Origin: Fibrobacter sp.
GTDB lineage: Bacteria; Fibrobacterota; Fibrobacteria; Fibrobacterales; Fibrobacteraceae
Assembly: GCA_017642335.1 (NCBI GenBank)
Contig: JAGCPF010000030.1
Coordinates: 28,368 to 92,367, forward strand
Direction: 5' to 3'
DNA: 64,000 nucleotides
Position 1 is the first letter of the stretch. The number at the start of each line of letters is the position of its first letter. This document shows positions 50,730 to 57,750 of this stretch, piece by piece. The translations under genes were made by a program, and so were the position numbers. Below the pieces are notes generated by a model, which saw only the letters and a program-made list of their open reading frames with translations, was not told where the DNA came from and did no database searches.

Positions 50730-52402
50730 GAAACCAGTACATGGCGAAGGTCCTCGTCTATAACAAGATTGTAACCGAGGAACAAGTTAACGCATACAGT
50801 GGCCAGGTCACTGATTCCAAGGATATCGGGCAGGTGCTTGTCGAGGCGGGGATTTTGAAGCCCGCCATCTATCAGAAGGTTCTCGCTTATGTTCGCGACC
50901 TGGAAGCGAAAAATGCCCAGGCCGAGAGCGCTGCCGCTGCGAATGCGGCTGCCATAGCGGCTGCGAAGGAAAAAGCGGCAAAGGAAACCGCGAAGGCGAA
51001 GGAGCAGGCGAGGCCGGCCGCCAAGCCTGCGGCGAAGGCGGAGGCTCCGAAGGAGCCCGCACCCGTCTCGAACGATGGCGGTCTCCAGATCGAGGGCAAC
51101 GACATTTACGGCAAGTCTTCCATTTCCGCGAAAGAGGTCGAGACGGTCGCCGGCCTCGAATCCACGCAGCTCGCCGAATTCAAGCCGACGACGGTTGAAC
51201 CGGAACCTGCTCCTGCAGCTCCTGCGACTCAGGCTCCTGCTGCGGCTGCGGTCGAGGAGACGGCCAGCGCATTGCCCGAACGTTTTGCTGTGGAAAGTGG
51301 CGAAGGCGCTCCAGTTCAGGCTCCCGAGACGCTCGCTCCCACGACGCCGCTTGCCGAGATGATTGCCTTTGCCCGCAAGTTCAATGCGACGGACATCTAT
51401 CTTTATCCGGACCGCCAGGTGGCCATGCGTCAGTCGGGAAATATTGTTCCCGTGACCGAGGACATCATGAGCGTTGATGAGCTTTCGAGGCGCCTTGACG
51501 AGGTGGGAGACTGCTTCGATGACGGCTACAAGATTTCTCAGGGTGAAAACTTTAGCAAAACGGCCGGTGTGCCGGGTGTCGGGCGTATCCGTCTCTCGGT
51601 GACCTGGTTCGAAGGGGTCCCGAGCGCATCCATTCGCATTATCCAGGCGGAATCGGCTTCGCTTGAAAGTCTGTACCTGCCGCCGTTCTGCGAAAGTTTT
51701 GCCGAACTTACGAGTGGCTTGGTTTTGATTGCTGGCCCCTCGTTCAGCGGGCGCACGACCACGATGCTCACGTATGCCGAAACTATTATGCGCAGCCGCG
51801 AGGCTTACATCCAGACCGTCGAAAAACCTATCGAGAGGTTGCTCCGCAACACGACGGGTGCTGTGGCGCAACGCGAGGTCGGACTGCATGTGCATTCGGG
51901 TGTCGAGGGCATCAAGCTGGCCGTGAACAACGGCGCCGACGTCATCTTGTTCGACCATCTCGAGAATATGGAAGAACTTTCGCTGTTATTGCAGGCGTCC
52001 AACGCGGGGGCTCTCGTGTTCGCCGTGACTACGGGCAACAATATCCATGCATTGCTTTCCCGTCTGTTGGCCTCTGTCCCGGAAGCGTCGCGGACCAGTT
52101 TCGCTTACACGCTTGCCGAACAGCTCAAGGGCGTGATTGTGCAGCAGCTTGTGCCTGTCGTGCAGAACCAGGGGCTCATTCTTGCGTGCGAGGCGATGAA
52201 GGTTACCTCCACGGTCGCAAACATGATTCGCAAGAACGACCTCTCGCAGATTGCCGCTGCAATCAGCAGCCAGCATGACCAGGGAATCACATTGGACGAT
52301 TCCTTGCAGAAGTGCGTGGAATCCGGTTACATCGACGGCTTCGAGGCATGGAAGCGCGCTTACGACAACAGGCGCTTTGCGTCCTACCGCTCTGCTAAAT
52401 GA
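50726..52402 (+). CDS. PilT/GspE-like protein A with substituted Walker A lysine
   Basis: A 558-residue protein. The N-terminal 65 residues resemble the GspE/MshE N-domain (ILKPAIYQKVLAYV). An Ala/Pro-rich linker (about 70-205) follows. The ATPase region (about 215-555) aligns with PilT: VAQREVG and the DVILFDHLEN segment. But the Walker A is GPSFSGRTTT, with Arg343 where lysine is expected, and the Walker B-like DVILFDHLEN lacks the GEMRD of PilT. ATP hydrolysis is doubtful; it may be a regulatory partner of protein B. GGAGGG precedes the ATG. Confidence 0.8.
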   Translation: MRNQYMAKVLVYNKIVTEEQVNAYSGQVTDSKDIGQVLVEAGILKPAIYQKVLAYVRDLEAKNAQAESAAAANAAAIAAAKEKAAKETAKAKEQARPAAKPAAKAEAPKEPAPVSNDGGLQIEGNDIYGKSSISAKEVETVAGLESTQLAEFKPTTVEPEPAPAAPATQAPAAAAVEETASALPERFAVESGEGAPVQAPETLAPTTPLAEMIAFARKFNATDIYLYPDRQVAMRQSGNIVPVTEDIMSVDELSRRLDEVGDCFDDGYKISQGENFSKTAGVPGVGRIRLSVTWFEGVPSASIRIIQAESASLESLYLPPFCESFAELTSGLVLIAGPSFSGRTTTMLTYAETIMRSREAYIQTVEKPIERLLRNTTGAVAQREVGLHVHSGVEGIKLAVNNGADVILFDHLENMEELSLLLQASNAGALVFAVTTGNNIHALLSRLLASVPEASRTSFAYTLAEQLKGVIVQQLVPVVQNQGLILACEAMKVTSTVANMIRKNDLSQIAAAISSQHDQGITLDDSLQKCVESGYIDGFEAWKRAYDNRRFASYRSAK

Positions 52403-52413
52403 CGAGGTGCACA

Positions 52414-53415
52414 ATGGCTACAGAAATAGAAGCTCTTTTGGATTATGCCCTGAATATTGGCGCAAGCGAAGTGATTGTGTCGGAGGGGCTTTCGCCCGCC
52501 GTGCGTTTGGCTGGCCGTGTATGTACGATTCCCGATGCGCCTGTCGTTGAGTCTGGGGCTATTGTCGAATTTTTGGGAATCCAGGACGGCGAAAGCGGCT
52601 CCATGGTGGGTGGTCCGTGGGTGAATACCCATTGGCGTGTCCGTTATTTCCGTGAGGCGCGCGGCAATGCCGCCGTGTTCCGCCCGATTCTGGAAGAGTG
52701 CCCGGAGTTCTCTGCGCTAGGTGTCCCTGAAAACATGAACAACCTGCTCGGCTTCAGTTCAGGGCTGGTGGTGTTCGGCGGTCCGGCATGCAGCGGCAAG
52801 ACGACGACGGCCTCGGCTTACGTGAGTACGCTTTGCTCCAGCAGGATGCTGCGTGCAAGTTTTGTCGGGAAAGAAGAACTGAACATCAATACCGGCGAAA
52901 GTTTGGTCCTCAAGGATTCTTCTGCGAAGATTGAAACGAGGATGGATCAGGCGCTCCGTAGCGGGACGGACCTTTTCTGGATGGGCGATTTCGAAAGCGA
53001 AAACTTGCTGCCGATGCTCGCCGCTGCCGATGCGGGCTCGCTTGTCGTGGTGAACGTGACGGCGGGTAACTCCGTGGGTGTGCTGGAGGCCTTGCTTTCT
53101 GCGTCGTCCCCGGAAATGCGCTCTCTCGTGCGCACGATGCTTGCCGCCGTGCTCAAGGCTGTCGTGGTGCAACGCTTATTGCCTACTGCCGACGAGAAGG
53201 GAATTGTCCCTGCCTGGGAAGTACTGTACAATACGCAAAATGTGGCGACCCATATTCGTAATGGCGAACATTTCAAGTTGCCTTCGATTATCGCATCGTC
53301 GACTTCGGAAGGTATGTTGCTGATGGACGAATGCCTGGCCGACCTTGTGCGTTCGGGTTATGTGAATCGCGAAGATGCGGGGAAATATGTCTCCAATCCA
53401 GCACGTCTTGGTTAA
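52414..53415 (+). CDS. PilT/GspE-like protein B with intact Walker A
   Basis: From ATG 52414 (GAGGT upstream) the protein has 333 residues; ATG 52399 overlaps the previous gene by ATGA and is possible. It has the PilT outline with GGPACSGKTTT (Lys129), a QALRSGTDLFWMGDFESENL region in place of the usual Walker B, and a C-terminal PilT-like helical part (AAVLKAVVVQRLLPT). The canonical Asp/His boxes are weak. No pilin, PilB or PilC gene lies in the window. Confidence 0.78.
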   Translation: MATEIEALLDYALNIGASEVIVSEGLSPAVRLAGRVCTIPDAPVVESGAIVEFLGIQDGESGSMVGGPWVNTHWRVRYFREARGNAAVFRPILEECPEFSALGVPENMNNLLGFSSGLVVFGGPACSGKTTTASAYVSTLCSSRMLRASFVGKEELNINTGESLVLKDSSAKIETRMDQALRSGTDLFWMGDFESENLLPMLAAADAGSLVVVNVTAGNSVGVLEALLSASSPEMRSLVRTMLAAVLKAVVVQRLLPTADEKGIVPAWEVLYNTQNVATHIRNGEHFKLPSIIASSTSEGMLLMDECLADLVRSGYVNREDAGKYVSNPARLG

Positions 53416-55864
53416 TTTGTTTGGGAAAGGCCTGGAGCGTATCGTATGCTTCCTGGCCGTTTCGTTTGCTTCGCTTGCCTTCGGGGCGGGCGAGCTTACA
53501 GCGGATTCGGTGCTCGCGTCCTTTGATTCCGTCGGGACGGTAGATGCGGCGGTGAATGCTGATTCAGCTATGAAGGCGGATTCGTCTGTAAAAGTAGATT
53601 CAACTGTAAAACTGGATTCAGCTGTGAAAGTGGATTCGGTAGCGGCTGCTGATTCTACATTGGCGGCTCCGCCTGTTGCGGATAGCGTTCCTCCGAAGGA
53701 CTTGAAGTCGGTGCTGTACCTGAGTGGCGGCGAGAATTCTCCTTGGTTCTATTTGGGCGTGCTCTATGCTGTCGAGGAATATCACATCCCGGTCGATTCT
53801 GTCGTGGGTACGTCGTGGGGTGCCTGGGTCGGTTTTATGTGGTCCAGAGGAATGCGTCTGGACGACATGCAGAGACTTTTTCTGGAAGAAGACTTCGAGC
53901 CGTATGTTGGTCATGACAACATTGCTGCGAAAACGGAATTGAATCCTTTCGAGTGGCCCGTCTCCATGGAAGGCATACCGAGTCTCAGGTACCGCTTTGC
54001 CTTGCGCCAGGATTCTTCGGGGTTCCCGCGCCGCATCTCGAAGCCGCTGGTCCTAGATTCGGCGGGTATAGAACGCGCCTTGTCGCGGTTGCGTTTCCAG
54101 GAGAGCCTGTACCGTCAGTCCGTCAAGCCCAAGATTCCGTTTGCCGTGCTGGCTTGCGACGGGACAACAAGCGATGCGGGCGATGATGTTTTTAAGTCGC
54201 TCCCCTTGCCGGGCAACGCCGAGTCTGGCGAAGTCTGCCCGTATCTCGCCTTGCCGGCGGAGGATTCCCCTGACGAGTTCGCTATTATCGCCATAGCCGA
54301 CCCGATACGCGCCGAGATGACGGGTAACCCGTGGCAGCGTGCGCTGAAGAAGTATGTGGCCGAGGGCCTGAACAACCGCCCGGGCTTGATCGTGCGTGCC
54401 CATTCGATTCTGGATTCTCTCCACAAATCCTATATCCAGGCCGGTTTCTCTGCCATGGAAAAACGCATGGGCTCGCTCCCGTTCGGGTCTATGCGCAAGA
54501 TGGATTACGATTCGACGAAGGTCGAGGTATATCCGTGGTTCCGCTATAATCCCACCTTTGATAGTTTGTCTTCGGAGAAACACATCGCTGCAAAATCGTA
54601 CTGGGACGAGAACGATACAGGGCTGGTGGCTCCGCGTCGCTTTGCATACGCGCTCTCGCAAAATCCAGTCTATGACTCGCTGTCCTTCGACATGCAGGCG
54701 AATGGCGACCTCGTTGTCGGTGCGAAATCTTCTCCGGTGTTTGATGTCGCTGCGGGCGGTTTTGGTTCCAATGCCTTTGGGCCGATTGCCTATGCCGAGA
54801 TGGGCGTGCGCTTTGTGGACCAGATGGAGTTCAACCTGAATCTTGGTGGCTTCTGGGGTATCTCCAGTTACGGCTTGCGTCCGCAGTTCAACATTGAGAG
54901 ACTGTGGAATAAGAACTGGAGCGTCACGTTTGCTTACGAGTGGCAGAAAGTCCGTCCGCTCAAGTCCTTCAACAATGACATCGCTCCCGAGGACCGTATT
55001 TATTCGGAACGGCGCAGTGACCTTTCTGCAAAGGTGACGTATGCACTTGACGAAATGCAGAATATCTCTCTGGGTTTCATGTTCGGCAACAGGGAATTCG
55101 AGATGGATACGCTCGCTTACGATGAGCACTTCTTCAACACTTATCCCGTTTCGCCCAACCTGCATTACGAGCTTCTTTCCGGAAAACGCGACAAGTGGTT
55201 TGCTACGGACGGGTATGCCGTCGATGCGGACCTCGGGTTGCAGTCCATCGGATTCGAACTGGGGCGCGCCGACTTGATTCCCATCTACCTCAAGGGTGAA
55301 CTTGACGCTCGCTATACCGTGTCTCCTAAGGAGTTTGTCACGTTCTCATTCGGTGTTGCCGGTGGCTTTGAAGTCTATCACGAGGACAGCAACAATTACA
55401 TCGCTGCTGATAATGACTATGATTCGGAAGATGAAGAGAATGTGAGGCGCTCTGCTGACTCTGCTCATTACAGGGGCGGCTATGTGTACCCGAAGGATTT
55501 TGATTATGCAGTGCTGGGAAATTGTTACAGGCTTCATCCCGAGACATCGCCGTGGAGTACGGAATGGTACAACGCGACTCTTGCATCGCATCATTATGCC
55601 TTGGCAAGGATGAGCGCTGCCTTGCATTACAAAGGGAGCGGCTTGTGGCTGTTTGGAGCCTTTGTCCATGACTTTGAGAACAATCCGTCGGTGGACTTGG
55701 GCGTGAACAAAATCGTGCTGGAACCGACATTCCGGTTGACATACAGGTCTATCAACGTGTTGCTGGGCCTGTCGCGCATTGTCGACCTTGAGACGGTTCG
55801 CGACCTCAAGGAATTTAGCGACTACACGTTCTTTATCCGTATCGGAAACTACGACCTGTTCTAG
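53387..55864 (+). CDS. Patatin-like protein with predicted outer-membrane beta-barrel
   Basis: From ATG 53387 the protein has 825 residues. A signal peptide (about 1-33) is followed by a KxDSxVKxDS-type repeat region (about 55-90). The patatin-like region starts at about 104 and has the nucleophile motif GTSWG (Ser143) with GVLYAVEEYHIPVDSV before it. The oxyanion motif GGGxR is changed to SGGENSPW, and I cannot find the DGG/DGA aspartate. From about residue 450 alternating aromatic strands suggest a beta-barrel, ending NYDLF, with the C-terminal Phe typical of BAM substrates. This layout recalls PlpD, but catalysis is doubtful. Confidence 0.78.
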   Translation: MSPIQHVLVNLFGKGLERIVCFLAVSFASLAFGAGELTADSVLASFDSVGTVDAAVNADSAMKADSSVKVDSTVKLDSAVKVDSVAAADSTLAAPPVADSVPPKDLKSVLYLSGGENSPWFYLGVLYAVEEYHIPVDSVVGTSWGAWVGFMWSRGMRLDDMQRLFLEEDFEPYVGHDNIAAKTELNPFEWPVSMEGIPSLRYRFALRQDSSGFPRRISKPLVLDSAGIERALSRLRFQESLYRQSVKPKIPFAVLACDGTTSDAGDDVFKSLPLPGNAESGEVCPYLALPAEDSPDEFAIIAIADPIRAEMTGNPWQRALKKYVAEGLNNRPGLIVRAHSILDSLHKSYIQAGFSAMEKRMGSLPFGSMRKMDYDSTKVEVYPWFRYNPTFDSLSSEKHIAAKSYWDENDTGLVAPRRFAYALSQNPVYDSLSFDMQANGDLVVGAKSSPVFDVAAGGFGSNAFGPIAYAEMGVRFVDQMEFNLNLGGFWGISSYGLRPQFNIERLWNKNWSVTFAYEWQKVRPLKSFNNDIAPEDRIYSERRSDLSAKVTYALDEMQNISLGFMFGNREFEMDTLAYDEHFFNTYPVSPNLHYELLSGKRDKWFATDGYAVDADLGLQSIGFELGRADLIPIYLKGELDARYTVSPKEFVTFSFGVAGGFEVYHEDSNNYIAADNDYDSEDEENVRRSADSAHYRGGYVYPKDFDYAVLGNCYRLHPETSPWSTEWYNATLASHHYALARMSAALHYKGSGLWLFGAFVHDFENNPSVDLGVNKIVLEPTFRLTYRSINVLLGLSRIVDLETVRDLKEFSDYTFFIRIGNYDLF

Positions 55865-55883
55865 GTCGTTCCTTTATGGAGCG

Positions 55884-56891
55884 TTACTCTCCGCGGTTCT
55901 TCGCGGCGATATCCTTGTACTTGTTGTGGTCCTTCAGGTTGCTGCTGAAGAAGTGCGTCCCCGACCCGTCGTCCTTGGCGACAAAGTAGAGCGCGTCTGT
56001 CTTTGCGGGCTTGAGTGTCGCCTCGATGGCCTTGCGTCCCGGGTTCGATATGGGGCCGGGCATGAGTCCCTTGAACTTGCGTGTGTTGTATGGGCTGTTG
56101 CTGTTCAGCTGGCTCTTGTAAATGGGGCCGGTGAGGTTCTTGAATATGAACCGGACGGTCGGGTCTGCGCCGAGCGGCATGCCGATGCGTAGCCTGTTGT
56201 GGAACACTCCCGCGATGAGCGGGCGTTCGTCGGTCTTGCCGGTTTCTTCTTCGACCACGCTAGCCAGTGTGAGCACTTTGTGCCAACTTCCCAGTGTTTC
56301 CCACGTCGTGCCTTCCATGTCCTTGAACTGCTCGCGTAGCTTGAGGTTCGCGGCGACCATCTGCTTGATGATGGCTTCTTCGTCGGCGTCGACGGCGAAG
56401 GGGTAGGTGTCGGGCAACAGGTAGCCTTCGAGCGATTTTGCGCTTACGCCGAGCGATTGGGTGAACTTCGGGTCGTGGATCAATGCGTTCCAGCGGTTCG
56501 TATCGAGGTCCGGGAAAGATTTCATGAGGTATGCCGGAATCTCCCAAGAGGCACGCCCCTCGGGAATGGTCACCTTCTTTACTGCGTTCTTGCCGCTTTC
56601 GAGCAGGGCTACGATTTCGTCCAAAGTTTCTTTGGCGGGGATCTCGTACCACCCTGCTTTCAGGTTCGGTTTGTGCAGTCGGCACCACAATTGGAACGCC
56701 AAATCGTCGGTCCAGACACCGTTTTCATGTAAAATTTGCGATACTTTGGCCGGAGAACTGCCTTTTGGAATTTCCAAAAGCACCATTTTTTCGTTGCCGG
56801 AGACGGCATTTAGCCTGTTTTTTGCCTGAAAATAGGCAAAAATCGCTAAAATGACCAAAATAACTGTTGAAATAAAAAAAATCTTCCTCAT
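55884..56891 (-). CDS. mltG: Endolytic transglycosylase MltG (YceG)
   Basis: From ATG 56891 the protein has 335 residues with one N-terminal membrane segment. The YceG signature is present: VEEETGKTDERPLIAGVFHNRL with the catalytic glutamate, and GMPLGADPTV next to it. LEGYLLPDTYPF and FKGLMPGPISNPG follow the family. It cuts nascent peptidoglycan strands at the membrane. A frame from 57173 would add 94 residues and is rejected because it overlaps the divergent gene. Confidence 0.94.
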   Translation of the reverse strand: MRKIFFISTVILVILAIFAYFQAKNRLNAVSGNEKMVLLEIPKGSSPAKVSQILHENGVWTDDLAFQLWCRLHKPNLKAGWYEIPAKETLDEIVALLESGKNAVKKVTIPEGRASWEIPAYLMKSFPDLDTNRWNALIHDPKFTQSLGVSAKSLEGYLLPDTYPFAVDADEEAIIKQMVAANLKLREQFKDMEGTTWETLGSWHKVLTLASVVEEETGKTDERPLIAGVFHNRLRIGMPLGADPTVRFIFKNLTGPIYKSQLNSNSPYNTRKFKGLMPGPISNPGRKAIEATLKPAKTDALYFVAKDDGSGTHFFSSNLKDHNKYKDIAAKNRGE

Positions 56892-56985
56892 TAGGTAAAA
56901 ATTTAAAAGAAAAACAACCGAATCGAAAAATAAAAGGTATATTCGTATAGCATTGTTGAATGTTTTCATGAAACTGAGGAAAGTT

Positions 56986-57420
56986 ATGAAAAAGGTGTTG
57001 TTTATTGCTCTTGCCCTCTTGGTTGCCAACTCTTTCGCTGCCAAGAAGGTTAAATCCAAGCTCGGCGACGTCGATCTCACCAAGGAAAAGGGCGGTGGAT
57101 CCGTGGTGTGCACTGCGGGCTTCAATGACGAATTGACCATTCTTAAGGAAGGCGATACGTCTGTGCTCGTCAAGGGCGCATGTGGTCAGGGTTGGGTCGA
57201 AAAATCTAAAATCGAATACGTAGCGCAGGCCGCGGGCGACAAGTCCATGAAATTGGAAGGCGTGGACGTGGTCGGCTGGCTCGATAACCCGAGCGCCGTG
57301 TTCGTGTTGGAAAACGACGACATCGACTTCGACGGCGTGAACATCGACCGTGACTTCAAGGAATACTTGCAGCACACGATGGACCGCGAACAGATCGAAA
57401 TGCACAACAACGAAAACTAA
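56986..57420 (+). CDS. Hypothetical small exported protein
   Basis: From ATG 56986 (AGGAAAG upstream) the protein has 144 residues. The signal peptide is MKKVLFIALALLVANSFA with cleavage near residue 18. The mature part has two Cys that could form a disulfide (VVCTAG and GACGQG), and an acidic tail. The two-Cys core with GWVEKSK recalls SH3-like folds; this is a guess. A terminator follows. Confidence 0.65.
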   Translation: MKKVLFIALALLVANSFAAKKVKSKLGDVDLTKEKGGGSVVCTAGFNDELTILKEGDTSVLVKGACGQGWVEKSKIEYVAQAAGDKSMKLEGVDVVGWLDNPSAVFVLENDDIDFDGVNIDRDFKEYLQHTMDREQIEMHNNEN

Positions 57421-57450
57421 TCGTTGTTTCGTCTTTTCAAGCGTTTTGAA

Positions 57451-57475
57451 AACTCCGCTTTAGCGGAGTTTTTTT
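57451..57475 (+). terminator. Intrinsic terminator after the exported protein
   Basis: AACTCCGC and GCGGAGTT (57451-57458, 57463-57470) around TTTA, then five further T (57471-57475). Confidence 0.92.
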
Positions 57476-57558
57476 GCGTGGGTATTCTGCACAGGGCGAA
57501 GATTGGGACACTTTGTGTGTAAAATGTTTTTTTCGTATGCGCTTGTTCACATGGTTGC

Positions 57559-57574
57559 GGTGACACAAATCACG
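57559..57574 (+). promoter_or_regulatory. CRP-like palindrome upstream of the cellulase gene
   Basis: GTGA (57560-57563), six bases and TCAC (57570-57573) give the spacing of CRP-family sites, TGTGA-N6-TCACA. The outer bases do not match the consensus. It lies about 180 bases before the cellulase start. The rest of 57476-57750 is AT-rich leader with no gene. Confidence 0.3.
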
Positions 57575-57750
57575 GATTTTGGGTGATAACGTGTTGAAAA
57601 AAACGGCATTTTCCTGTTTTTTGACTTTTTTGGGCGATTTGTACGTAACCCGTTGAAATGTATCAAAATAAATTACAAGGAAGATTTGCAAATAATATCT
57701 ATTTTTAGATTGGGATAGGTGAATCCACTTTTTTAGAAGGAAAGGATGTT

